DNA of 64,000 nucleotides from Paraburkholderia gardini. GTDB taxonomy: Bacteria > Pseudomonadota > Gammaproteobacteria > Burkholderiales > Burkholderiaceae. The stretch lies in assembly GCF_907164575.1 (NCBI RefSeq), contig NZ_CAJQYY010000008.1, forward strand, positions 1 through 64,000, read 5' to 3'. Of the stretch, positions 50,428-59,336 are shown in pieces. The first letter of the stretch is position 1; every line of letters begins with the position of its first letter. A program made the position numbers and the translations under genes. Below the pieces are notes generated by a model. It made no database searches, was not told the origin of the DNA, and worked only from the letters and a program-made list of their open reading frames with translations.

Positions 50428-51240
50428 ATGGAAGCTGACGACGACCTCAAGCACTTCGAAGCGCACGGCGCGGCGCCGCTATCCGTCGCGGGCGATCAAG
50501 GCAGCGTGGACAATGACGGCGCCCGCATCTGGTACGCGACATATGGCGCCGGCGCACCGGTGATCCTGCTGCACGGCGGCCTCGGTCATAGCGGCAACTG
50601 GGGCTATCAGGTGCCGGCGCTGGTGAGTGCCGGTCACCGTGTGGTGCTGATCGACAGCCGTGGCCACGGACGCAGCACGCGCGATGCGAAGCCCTACCTG
50701 TACGAACGGATGGCCACCGACGTGCTCGCCGTCATGGACGCATTGCAACTCGACAAAGCCGCTCTGACCGGATGGAGCGACGGCGCGTGCACGGCGTTGA
50801 TTCTCGGCATGCAGGCGCCCGAACGGGTGGCGGGTGTGTTTTTCTTCGGCTGCAACATGGACCCCGGCGGCACGAAGGAATTCGTGCCCACGCCTGTGAT
50901 CGACCGATGTTTCAGCCGGCATCGCCAGGACTATGAACACCTTTCGCCGACGCCCGATGCGTTCGACGCGTTTGTCGGCGCGGTGAGCGAAATGATGCGC
51001 ACGCAACCGGACTACTCCGCGGACGATCTCGCAAAAATCCGTGTTCCGGTCACGATCGTGCAAAGCGAAAACGATGAGTTCATCAAGCAGGAACATGCCG
51101 AATATCTCGCGCGCAGCATCCCCGGCGCGGCACTCGTGATGCTGCCAGGCGTAAGCCATTTCGCGCCGCTGCAAAGACCGGACCTGTTCAACGACGCAGT
51201 ACTGACGTTCGTCGACAAGGTGTTTTCATCGCGCGCGTGA
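50428..51240 (+). CDS. alpha/beta hydrolase
   Basis: Hydrolase of 270 residues. The oxyanion motif is LLHGGLGHSG (about 48-57), the nucleophile lies in GWSDG (near 114-118), the acid in SENDEF and the His in GVSHFAP. The sequence resembles epoxide hydrolase/haloperoxidase-like enzymes, but the substrate cannot be told. The N-terminal 35 residues are not conserved-looking, so an internal start is possible. It converges on clpP. Confidence 0.82.
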   Translation: MEADDDLKHFEAHGAAPLSVAGDQGSVDNDGARIWYATYGAGAPVILLHGGLGHSGNWGYQVPALVSAGHRVVLIDSRGHGRSTRDAKPYLYERMATDVLAVMDALQLDKAALTGWSDGACTALILGMQAPERVAGVFFFGCNMDPGGTKEFVPTPVIDRCFSRHRQDYEHLSPTPDAFDAFVGAVSEMMRTQPDYSADDLAKIRVPVTIVQSENDEFIKQEHAEYLARSIPGAALVMLPGVSHFAPLQRPDLFNDAVLTFVDKVFSSRA

Positions 51241-51310
51241 GCATCCCCGGCGCGCGGCTGGCGCAGACCTTCAAGGTCGTCAAACCATCCGCGCCCGATC
51301 GCTTCACCCG

Positions 51311-51961
51311 TCACATGTCGTTGCGCTTCGCCTCGATGGGCAGCGCGGTTCGCGTTGTCAGTACGTCGTCGATCAGGCCGTAGCGTTGCGCGTCTTCGGT
51401 GGACATGAAGTTGTCGCGGTCGGTGTCCTTTTCGATCTGCTCGATGCTCTGGCCGGTGCGCTCCGCCAGTAGCGCGTTAAGACGTTCGCGCAGATACACC
51501 ACTTCCCTTGCCTGAATCTCGACGTCGGCCGCCGTGCCCTGGCTGCCGCCCGACGGCTGGTGAATCATGATGCGCGCGTTCGGCAGCGCGTAGCGCTTGC
51601 CGCGCGCCCCCGCGGCGAGCAGAAACGTCCCCATGCTGGCCGCGAAACCGGTACACAACGTCGACACGTCGGGCTTGATGAACTGCATCGTGTCGTAGAT
51701 CGCCAGACCGTCGTACACCGAGCCGCCCGGCGAGTTGATGTAAAACGAAATATCCTTGTCAGGGTTCTCGGATTCGAGAAACAGCAACTGCGCGACGATC
51801 AGGCTCGCCGACTGGTCGTTCACCGGCCCGACCAGAAATACGATCCGCTCGCGCAGAAGCCGGGAATAGATGTCGTAGGCGCGTTCGCCGCGGCCGGACT
51901 GTTCGATGACGGTCGGCACGAGGCCCAGACCGGAAAACGATGGGGGAGGCAGGTATGACAT
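51311..51961 (-). CDS. clpP: ATP-dependent Clp protease proteolytic subunit (stand-alone copy)
   Basis: Serine protease subunit of 216 residues. The triad is Ser109 (GFAASMG), His134 (MIHQPSG) and Asp183. The ATG at 51961 is preceded by AGAGGAAC. Unlike the main clpP gene, which lies between tig and clpX, this copy has no chaperone gene nearby and faces an ECF-type sigma factor, so it is probably a second ClpP paralogue. Which unfoldase it uses is unknown. Confidence 0.88.
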   Translation of the reverse strand: MSYLPPPSFSGLGLVPTVIEQSGRGERAYDIYSRLLRERIVFLVGPVNDQSASLIVAQLLFLESENPDKDISFYINSPGGSVYDGLAIYDTMQFIKPDVSTLCTGFAASMGTFLLAAGARGKRYALPNARIMIHQPSGGSQGTAADVEIQAREVVYLRERLNALLAERTGQSIEQIEKDTDRDNFMSTEDAQRYGLIDDVLTTRTALPIEAKRNDM

Positions 51962-52164
51962 GCGTTCCTCTTGCGGTGGTGGACGAAAACGGCGCAAGAC
52001 TGGCGTTGCGCCGAAGACTGTCTCGATGACGCAGGCGCCGCGTGGCGCGTGACAGAATTTATTTTTGCGAGGCGCTGTCACACCCTCGCCTGCTGGTTCG
52101 TCCAGCAGGACGGGGCGCATTTCAGGTGCCGAAGTGTTTTCTCCACGATGACGGAGCATCACGC

Positions 52165-53112
52165 ATGACGAAAGACGAAATGGACAAGGTCGCGACGTTC
52201 GCGGCATCTCGTGGAAAATTGATGTCGCTCGCGTACCGGATGCTCGGCAGTCGTGCCGAAGCCGAGGACGTCGTGCAGGACGCGTGGCTCAAATGGCATC
52301 TCGCCGACGCCGGCACCGTTCGCACGCCCGCAGCCTGGCTTACGACGATCACCGTGCGTCTTGCGATCGATCGCCTGCGGCATCTGCGCATGGAGCGCCA
52401 GTCGCGGGCGACGGGCTGGCTGCCGGAGCCGTGGCTCGACGGCATCGCGCCTTCGGCGGAAGACGAGGCGCTGCGATCGTCGGCGATGTCGTACGGGTTG
52501 CTGTTGCTGCTCGAACGGCTCACGCCCGACGAGCGCGCGGCCTTCGTGCTGCACGAAGCGTTCGATTGCGACTACGCGGATATCGCGCGGATGATCGGCA
52601 AGTCGGTGGCGAACTGCCGGCAGATCGTCCATCGCGCGAAACTGCGGTTGCAGCGCGAAGGCGACGGGCGTCGTGCAGACCGCAAGCCAGAACCAGTCGT
52701 CGATCCGTCCGCGCATGCGCAGGTGGTCGAGCGGTTGCGTGCGGCGATCGAGGCACAGGATCGCGCGCAGTTGCTGCGCCTCTTCACGGAAGACGCAGTC
52801 GTGCTGGGCGACGCGGAAGAGGTCGATGCGGGCGCGGCAATCGCGTCGGCGCGCTGGGTGGATCAGGTGTCGTCGTCCGTGCATGCAGCCGGGGCGGTGA
52901 CGATCAACGGCATGTCAGGCGTCGCGCTGCTGTCCGCGAATGGGGCGATTACCGGGCTTGTGGACGTCGCGGGTGTGAGCGACGGACGCATCGTGTGGCT
53001 CTGCGTCGTGTCGTCGGCGGGGAATCTTCGTGAGGTGAATGCGACGTGGGGCGCGCGCGCGGTGATGCGTCTGCTAAAGCGCATCGGCCGCGCTGAACCG
53101 GTGATGTGCTGA
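52165..53112 (+). CDS. ECF41-like RNA polymerase sigma factor with SnoaL-type C-terminal domain
   Basis: Sigma factor of 315 residues. Region 2 (about 18-80) contains [17 protein letters not shown], the WLPEP linker motif is at 85-89, region 4 is at about 108-165, and a SnoaL/NTF2-like domain follows from about 185. This matches the ECF41 group, where the C-terminal domain controls activity instead of an anti-sigma factor. The usual DGGGK motif is replaced here by GDAEE near 215-219 and no NPDKL-type motif is seen. The usual carboxymuconolactone decarboxylase or oxidoreductase partner gene is absent. It is divergent from clpP. Confidence 0.85.
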   Translation: MTKDEMDKVATFAASRGKLMSLAYRMLGSRAEAEDVVQDAWLKWHLADAGTVRTPAAWLTTITVRLAIDRLRHLRMERQSRATGWLPEPWLDGIAPSAEDEALRSSAMSYGLLLLLERLTPDERAAFVLHEAFDCDYADIARMIGKSVANCRQIVHRAKLRLQREGDGRRADRKPEPVVDPSAHAQVVERLRAAIEAQDRAQLLRLFTEDAVVLGDAEEVDAGAAIASARWVDQVSSSVHAAGAVTINGMSGVALLSANGAITGLVDVAGVSDGRIVWLCVVSSAGNLREVNATWGARAVMRLLKRIGRAEPVMC

Positions 53113-53156
53113 TCGATCGACGGACCGTATGTCGCCGCCGTGCTGCGCCGCATCGC

Positions 53157-54434
53157 TTAATTGCGGTGCGCGGCGACTTCCCAGTTGATGTCGACGCACA
53201 GCACCTGCAACCCGCGTGCTGTTTCCGCGGCAATCGAAGCCGTGACGCACAGGTGCGCCTCGTTGATCGACAGATACGGCGGCGTTAGCTGGACCTGACC
53301 CGGCTCGCGGACGGCCGCGATGAAATAGGGCCGGCGCTCCCAGCTCGCGCCCTCTGAGTGCAGCAGCGGACGGAAGCGCTTTGCGCGCTGTGAGGCGCGT
53401 CCCGGCGGCAGGACGTTATCGCCGATCTGGCGGCCCGACGCATCGAGCAGGAAGCAGCGCGCGGTTTCGCCGAGCGCGAGCAGCGACGCCGTCGCGTGGG
53501 TGACCGTTTCGCCCGCGCAAAGCTGGGCGCTGGCCGTTTCGAGCGCCTCGACGTACGGCGCGAGGCGCGCGACCTGAGCATGCTTGCGCGCCGAAACACG
53601 CTCACGCAACGCGGCCGAGAGCGCATCCATCAGACCGGCCGCGGTTTGCGGCTTCACCGGATCGACGCTCGGGCCCGCGAAATACGCGCCCTGCACGAAA
53701 TCGACGTTGCACTCGAGCGCGATCAGCGCATCGCGTTCAGTGGAAAGGCCGCCCATCAGCACCAGCTGCCCGGACTCGTGCAGCATCGAAACGAGGCCCG
53801 GCAACACGCGTTCGATATGCGAATGCTCGCTCGCCTGCGCAAGAATGCAGCGGTCGAGCGTGACGATGTCGGGGCGCAGCTGCCACACGCGATCGATGTT
53901 CGAATGCTTCGCGCCGAAGCCGTCGAGCGCGATCAGGAAACCGGACTTGCGCAGCGCGTCGATGATTTCGGCGAAGCGCGTCGTCTCGCCGCCAGCCTGT
54001 TCCGACACTTCGAGCACCACGCGCTGCGGCGGCAGGCCGAGCGCCTTCAGCCCTGCGAGCAGGGCGTCGCCGTAGCTCGTGTCCATCAGCGCCGCGGGAT
54101 GCAGGCTCAGGAAGAGCCACTCGTCGTGGCTGTCGAATGCGTTGAAGTTGCCGAGATGCAGCGATTCCGCGAGCCGGCCAAGCTCCAGCAGATCGCCGCG
54201 CCGCGCCGCCTGCGTGAAGACTTCGTGCGAGGGCACGTGGCGCGCCTGTTCGTCGCGCGCGCGCAGCGACGCGTGATAACCGATCGCGCGACGGTGCGAC
54301 ACCGAAAACACCGGCTGGAACACGCTGAAGACGGTATAGCCGCCGTACAGGACGGTTCGACGTGCACCTTCGTCGCCTGCCATCGGACGCGGCGGCTGGA
54401 AGCCGGGAGGATCGAGGTCGATCATGCTCATCAT
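53157..54434 (-). CDS. degenerate EAL-domain protein with C-terminal YkuI_C-like sensor
   Basis: Protein of 425 residues. An EAL fold covers about 30-275, but its catalytic residues are lost: the EAL motif reads HAS (His54, Ala55, Ser56), the DDFG motif reads DGFG, the Lys of the LKID motif is Thr (VTLDR), and the Glu before the last motif is Gly (MGGLST). A PAS-like sensor domain (about 320-415, FLLDASG, WERRPYF) follows, as in YkuI-type proteins. It is probably a c-di-GMP receptor or regulatory partner rather than a phosphodiesterase. The exact start among ATGs at 54434, 54431 and 54425 is uncertain. Confidence 0.82.
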   Translation of the reverse strand: MMSMIDLDPPGFQPPRPMAGDEGARRTVLYGGYTVFSVFQPVFSVSHRRAIGYHASLRARDEQARHVPSHEVFTQAARRGDLLELGRLAESLHLGNFNAFDSHDEWLFLSLHPAALMDTSYGDALLAGLKALGLPPQRVVLEVSEQAGGETTRFAEIIDALRKSGFLIALDGFGAKHSNIDRVWQLRPDIVTLDRCILAQASEHSHIERVLPGLVSMLHESGQLVLMGGLSTERDALIALECNVDFVQGAYFAGPSVDPVKPQTAAGLMDALSAALRERVSARKHAQVARLAPYVEALETASAQLCAGETVTHATASLLALGETARCFLLDASGRQIGDNVLPPGRASQRAKRFRPLLHSEGASWERRPYFIAAVREPGQVQLTPPYLSINEAHLCVTASIAAETARGLQVLCVDINWEVAAHRN

Positions 54435-54703
54435 ATCGGTCGTGTTGTGATCAGCCGCTGCGCGTAGCTGCCGAAAGTACAAGTTTACAGGATAGGACAG
54501 CAAGAAGCATGCGCATGGCGAAATCGTCGCTGGCGCATGGCGGTTACGGCCCGATCCGCACTTCGGAGCCGCCTCACGCACGGCGATGGTGCGCCCGACG
54601 CCCTGCGGCGGCTAACGTCGCGCCGGGAAGCACCATTGGGCACCAGCGGGCATCATCGCGCCGCGCGGTTTTCAGCGTTGCGCACAGGGGCGAAACCACG
54701 GCG

Positions 54704-56140
54704 TCAGGTGCGTTCGGACGGATCGGCTTTCTTCGCCGACGCGCGGATTTCCGGTGCGAGTTGCGCGAAGATCCACGCCGATCCCGCCGTGATAATGCCG
54801 ACGCACAGGAACGTCGCGTGAAACGCCGGCAGCGAGCTGGCTTGCGTCACGCGCGGCAGCAGGCCGGTGAAGGTCGCGAGCAGCGCGCCGGCGACGGTGA
54901 CGCCAAGACTCATCGACAGCATCTGCACGAGCGAAAACAGGCTGTTGCCGCTGCTTGCGCCGCCCGTGCCGAGGTCCTTCAGCGTCAGCGTGTTCATCGC
55001 GGTGAACTGCATGGAGTTCACGCCGCCGAAGAACGCGAGCTGCACGAGCCGCAACCACAGCGGCTGGTTGACGCTCGTCAGCGAGAAGCTCGCCATCGCA
55101 AGACCGACGAGCACGGTGTTCGTCACCAGTACACGGCGGTAGCCGTACTTCGTGATGAGCCGCGTCGCGAGCTGCTTCGACGACATGCCCGCCGCCGCGA
55201 CCGGCAGCATCATCAAGCCGGCCTCGAACGCGCTGTAGCCGAGGCTCACCTGCAACAGCAGCGGAATCAGATACGGCATCGCGCCGCTGCCGATCCGCGC
55301 GAACAGGTTGCCGAGCAGGCCGACGCTGAACGTGTGGATCCTGAACAGATCGAGCGAGAAGATCGGTTGCGGCTCACGCACCGCATGCAGCCCGTAAGCG
55401 ACAAAACACGCGAGGCTCAGAATCAGCAGCACGAGCACGGTGGCGTGCTGGATGCCGAACTCCGTGCGCCCGTCGAGCGCGAACGAAATCGCGAGCATGC
55501 CGCCGATCAGCAGCAGATAACCCTTCAGGTCGAATTTCGCGGTATCCGGGTTGCGGCTGTCCGGCATGAAGATGGCCGTCGCGATACAGCCCGCGATGCC
55601 CACCGGCACGTTGATCAGAAAGATCCAGTGCCACGAGGCGATTTTCACGAGCCAGCCGCCGAGCGTCGGGCCAATCAGCGGTCCGATCAACCCCGGAATC
55701 GCGACGAAAGAAAGCGCCGGCAGATAGCGTTCAGCGGGAAACGTGCGCAACACCGCGAGCCGCCCGACGGGCAGCAGCATCGCGCCACCGACGCCCTGCA
55801 CGACACGGAATATCACCAGCTGGTTCAGCGTGTGCGCGTTCGCGCAAAGGAGTGAGCCGACGGTGAACACGAAGATCGCGCTCATGAACACGTGGCGGGT
55901 GCCGAGCTTGTCGGCGAGCCAGCCCGACACTGGAATCATGACCGCCATCGTCAGCGAATAGGCGATCACCACCGACTGCATGCGCAGCGGCAGTTCGCCG
56001 AGGCTCGTCGCCATCGCGGGGAGCGCGGTGTTGACGATCGTCGCGTCGAGCGTCTGCATGAAAAACCCGATGGCGACCAGCCACAACATGACGGTGAGGG
56101 TTTTCGGCGATGGCGCGGACGCGGTACGGACGGATGACAT
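54704..56140 (-). CDS. MFS drug exporter, DHA2 family (MdtD-like)
   Basis: Inner-membrane exporter of 478 residues with about fourteen hydrophobic segments. The LDATIVNTALPAM segment (near 31-43) and the GWLADKLGTRHVF segment (near 73-85) are typical of DHA2 transporters such as MdtD and EmrB. The ATG at 56140 (MSSVRT) is preceded by no strong site; the open frame further upstream is an out-of-frame reading of the MocR gene. Drug or metabolite substrate unknown. Confidence 0.88.
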   Translation of the reverse strand: MSSVRTASAPSPKTLTVMLWLVAIGFFMQTLDATIVNTALPAMATSLGELPLRMQSVVIAYSLTMAVMIPVSGWLADKLGTRHVFMSAIFVFTVGSLLCANAHTLNQLVIFRVVQGVGGAMLLPVGRLAVLRTFPAERYLPALSFVAIPGLIGPLIGPTLGGWLVKIASWHWIFLINVPVGIAGCIATAIFMPDSRNPDTAKFDLKGYLLLIGGMLAISFALDGRTEFGIQHATVLVLLILSLACFVAYGLHAVREPQPIFSLDLFRIHTFSVGLLGNLFARIGSGAMPYLIPLLLQVSLGYSAFEAGLMMLPVAAAGMSSKQLATRLITKYGYRRVLVTNTVLVGLAMASFSLTSVNQPLWLRLVQLAFFGGVNSMQFTAMNTLTLKDLGTGGASSGNSLFSLVQMLSMSLGVTVAGALLATFTGLLPRVTQASSLPAFHATFLCVGIITAGSAWIFAQLAPEIRASAKKADPSERT

Positions 56141-56319
56141 GAGGGCAGGCAGGCGCGCGTGCGCGTGCGAAGGGGCTGGGCGAGGAGCGGCCATTCTACC
56201 GGCAGACGGGCAGGCGCCGCCGCGAACCGGGCAGGGCCGGGGTGATCCCACGGTCCTGCGGGCGTGCGGCACGGTGTGGCTGTGCGCTGCCGGACGCCCG
56301 CTGCGTGAGTGCTTGCGCG

Positions 56320-57726
56320 TCAGCCCGGCAGCGCGGCGGCGGCGTCGAAAAACGCCCGCGCGCGCGGGTCGTGCGTGAACGCGGCGTTCACGCGGATCCA
56401 CGGGCTCGGCTCCGCGTTCGGGCGGAAGTAGCTTCCTGGCGCGACCGTCACGCCAAGCGGTCCGCCACACTCGACGAGCCGCGCCGCATCCGCGACGTGC
56501 GGCACGCGCGCCCACACGAATTTGCCGCCAAGCGGCTTGTCGAACAGCTCCCAGCCGCTGTCTTCGAGCGTCTGCACCGTGAGCCCGAGTGCGTCGCGCA
56601 TCCGGCGGCGCAGGCGCTCCAGATACTTGCGATACATGCCGCGCTCCAGCAGCGCGACGGCCACCGCTTCGGCGAAACGCGAGCCGCCGATGCTCGTCAG
56701 CATTTTCACGTCGGCGAGATCCTTGACGATCGCCGGGCTCGCGACGAGATAGCCGATGCGCAGCGAAGACGACAGCGTCTTCGACAGCCCGCCCACGTAC
56801 ACCACGTGCTCCAGCTGGTCGAGCGTGGCGAGGCGGTCGGTCGGTTCGGCCTGGAAATCCGCGTAGATATCGTCTTCGATGATCGTGAACTGATGCTCGC
56901 GTGCCAGTTGCAGCAGACGAAACGCGACGGGCGGCGAGACCGTCGTGCCGGTCGGGTTGTGGAACACCGTGTTGACGAAGAAGAGGCGCGGACGGTGCTC
57001 CTTGAGCATCGCCTGCATCACGTCGAGGTCGGGGCCGTTGCGCGTGCGCGGAATGCCGACGAGCCGCACGCCATGCAGCTTCAGCAGGCCGTTCAGGTTG
57101 TAGTAGCCGGGATCTTCGACGAATACCGTGTCGCCGGCTTTCAGCATGTAGCGCATCAGCATGTCGAGCGCCTGGCTCGCGCCGTTCGTGATCAGGATCT
57201 GCGACGCATCCACCGGGATGCCGAGCTGCGCGATGCGTCCCTGCAGATGGTCGCGCAGGGCCGCGTTGCCAAGCGGCGTGGCGTAATCGATCAGACTCGA
57301 GCTGTCGACGCGCGACACATGACGGACCGCCTGGGCGATGCTCTCCATGTCGCGCCACGCTTCGGGAATGAAGCCGCTGCCGAGCTTCAGCGATTCGCCC
57401 GGATGGTTGAACTGCTGGAGGATGTGATCCGACTCTTCGTCCGCGCGGCGCGGGTCGGACATGCCCTGACCCGCCAGCATCGCGCGCGAGCGTTCGGCGA
57501 CGTAAAAGCCCGAGCCGTGCCGCGAATCGATGAAACCCTGCGACACGAGCCGGTCGTACGCCTCGATCACGGGGAAGCGGCTGATCTGGTAATCGGCGGC
57601 GAACTGGCGGATCGACGGCAGTTTCGCGCCTGGATGCGCGACGCGCGAACGGATCCACGTCTGCACGCCATTGACGATCTGCTCCGTGAGCGGCACGCCG
57701 TTGTCACGGTCGAGTTCGAGTTTCAT
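56320..57726 (-). CDS. MocR-type GntR regulator fused to an aminotransferase domain
   Basis: Regulator of 468 residues. A winged helix-turn-helix (about 10-75, KLPSIRQFAADYQISRF) is joined to a fold-type-I aminotransferase domain that binds PLP; the PLP Lys is Lys316 (GGLSKTL), with Asp285/Tyr288 (EDDIYADF) and the HNPTG motif. MocR proteins usually control a divergent gene using PLP or an amino compound as signal. The divergent gene here codes for DUF2917, and an array of ACTGT/ACAGT sites lies between them. Confidence 0.9.
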   Translation of the reverse strand: MKLELDRDNGVPLTEQIVNGVQTWIRSRVAHPGAKLPSIRQFAADYQISRFPVIEAYDRLVSQGFIDSRHGSGFYVAERSRAMLAGQGMSDPRRADEESDHILQQFNHPGESLKLGSGFIPEAWRDMESIAQAVRHVSRVDSSSLIDYATPLGNAALRDHLQGRIAQLGIPVDASQILITNGASQALDMLMRYMLKAGDTVFVEDPGYYNLNGLLKLHGVRLVGIPRTRNGPDLDVMQAMLKEHRPRLFFVNTVFHNPTGTTVSPPVAFRLLQLAREHQFTIIEDDIYADFQAEPTDRLATLDQLEHVVYVGGLSKTLSSSLRIGYLVASPAIVKDLADVKMLTSIGGSRFAEAVAVALLERGMYRKYLERLRRRMRDALGLTVQTLEDSGWELFDKPLGGKFVWARVPHVADAARLVECGGPLGVTVAPGSYFRPNAEPSPWIRVNAAFTHDPRARAFFDAAAALPG

Positions 57727-57765
57727 ACCGCCTCATGGTTCGGTGTACGGTTCGGGTTAACCGCT

Positions 57766-57808
57766 ACTGTCTGACTTTTCGACTGTACAGTTTCGATGAA
57801 ACTGTCTG
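57766..57808. promoter_or_regulatory. operator array between MocR gene and DUF2917 gene
   Basis: ACTGTCTG occurs at 57766-57773 and 57801-57808. Between them ACTGTACAGT (57782-57791) is a perfect 10-bp palindrome, and ACAGTTTC-GAT-GAAACTGT (57787-57805) is a perfect inverted repeat. Such clustered half-sites in a divergent promoter are typical of MocR binding regions; direct binding is inferred. Confidence 0.6.
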
Positions 57809-57882
57809 GAAGTGTGCATGGGGTTTCGGTCGCCGCGCCGCAATAATGACTCAACCATAAAGCCGTTTCAAGGAGCACTGCG

Positions 57883-58218
57883 ATGCGCGAAATCCGTACT
57901 TTCGAACTGGAACATGACGAGCCGGCGACCGCATGGCGCGTCGCCGAACCGCTCATCCTGAAGGTGATGGCGGGGCAGGTGTGGCTCACGATCGATGGTG
58001 ATCCGGAGGATTACTGGCTCGCTCCCGGTGCAACCTTCGAACTGCGGCGTGGCGCCCGCGCGTGGGTCAGCGCCGGGCCGGACACTGCACGTGTCGCACT
58101 GACGGTTGCCGGCTGCGCGCTGCACGAGCGCACGTTCCCGGCGAGCGCATCGCTGCTGTTCAGGCTGTCCGGGCGCTCGCTGCGTGACTGGATGCCGCGC
58201 TGGTTCGCCGCGGTTTGA
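57883..58218 (+). CDS. DUF2917 protein
   Basis: Cupin-like small protein of 111 residues of the DUF2917 family, function unknown. The segments VWLTIDGDPEDYWLAPG and LRRGARAWVSAG suggest a beta-rich fold without a clear metal site. AAGGAGC precedes the ATG. It is divergent from the MocR gene, with the operator array between them, and is therefore the likely MocR target. Confidence 0.85.
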   Translation: MREIRTFELEHDEPATAWRVAEPLILKVMAGQVWLTIDGDPEDYWLAPGATFELRRGARAWVSAGPDTARVALTVAGCALHERTFPASASLLFRLSGRSLRDWMPRWFAAV

Positions 58219-58380
58219 ACGTCGGCCGCCAGCCGTAAGCGGTGCAGGAAAGCTCCCGCAGGAAAGGGGCATACGTTTTGCCGGTTTGCGGTCGTCGAAT
58301 GGGGCGCCCGGTCGACGCGGCCGCCGGTGCCGGCCGGCACCGGCGAAGCGCGCTGGACATCGCGCGCAACCTGATCGCGC

Positions 58381-59127
58381 CTACTTGCGAAGCTCCGCGA
58401 CGAAGTCGTAGTAATCGTTGCGGCAGTAGGTATCGGTGAGTTCGATCGCGCGCTGGTCGGCGGTGTAGCCGACGCGCGTGATCAAAAGCAGCGCCTCGTT
58501 CGGCGCGATGCTCATCTGGTGCGCGATTTCCTCGCTGGCGTTGACCGCGCGGAAGTGCTGCAACGCGCGCACGATCGAGAGACCGCGCTGTTCGAGATAG
58601 CTGTACAGCGAATCGCCGATCGCCTGCGGATCGGGAATCACCGACGAAGGAAACGTCGAATTTTCGACCGCCATCACGATGCCGTCCGCGAGCCGCAGAC
58701 GTCGCAGACGCGTCACCGCCGCGGCCGGCGACAACCCCAGCTGGATCACCTCGTCGCGATTGGCGGGCTGGATCTCACGTGACAGCCACTGCGAACTCGG
58801 CGTGAAGCCGCGACGGCGCAGCATTTCGCTGAAGCTCGACAGACGCGACAGCGGATCTTCGTAGCGCGGCGTGATGAAACTGCCCGCGCCCTGGGTGCGC
58901 CGGATCAATCCCTGTTCGACCAGCAGCGCGATCGCCTTGCGTGCCGTGATGCGCGAGACGCCCAGCGCATCCGACAGCACGCGTTCGGAGGGCAATGCTT
59001 CGCCGGCGTTCCAGCGGTTCTCATGGATCGCGTGACCGAGTTTGCGGGCGAGTTGCAGGTAGAGCGGTGTGTCGTTTTCCGGGTCCGGGCGCAGGTTGCG
59101 CCAGCGGTCTTCCGAGGCAGAGTTCAT
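58381..59127 (-). CDS. GntR-family (HutC/NagR-like) transcriptional regulator
   Basis: Regulator of 248 residues. An N-terminal winged helix-turn-helix (about 20-85, LPSERVLSDALGVSRITARKAI) is followed by a UTRA effector domain (RLRRLRLADGIVMAVENS, DTYCRNDYYDF). The sequence is close in style to NagR/PhnF/HutC regulators. No N-acetylglucosamine or histidine genes are in the window, so its target is unknown. It is divergent from the aldo/keto reductase gene. Confidence 0.88.
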   Translation of the reverse strand: MNSASEDRWRNLRPDPENDTPLYLQLARKLGHAIHENRWNAGEALPSERVLSDALGVSRITARKAIALLVEQGLIRRTQGAGSFITPRYEDPLSRLSSFSEMLRRRGFTPSSQWLSREIQPANRDEVIQLGLSPAAAVTRLRRLRLADGIVMAVENSTFPSSVIPDPQAIGDSLYSYLEQRGLSIVRALQHFRAVNASEEIAHQMSIAPNEALLLITRVGYTADQRAIELTDTYCRNDYYDFVAELRK

Positions 59128-59336
59128 GTGACGGACGCAAGAAGGGCAAGCGGCAATTCTATGTCATTGGCGCGTTCGCGTTATAGCGGGCTTTTGCGAG
59201 GGCATCTGTTCGCGGTTTCGTGAGCGGATACACTCGTTCAAATGAGGCTCGTCGCGCGCGCCTGTCTGCTCACCTGCCGGGTTGCTGGTGGCGTCGCGCG
59301 GCGTACGCCGGGGAAACCCGCACACAAGGAGCAATC

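Noticed and set aside
56141..57658. 500-residue upstream extension of the MFS exporter frame
   Set aside because: It lies in another frame of the complete MocR gene and is Arg-rich without motifs; the exporter begins at 56140.
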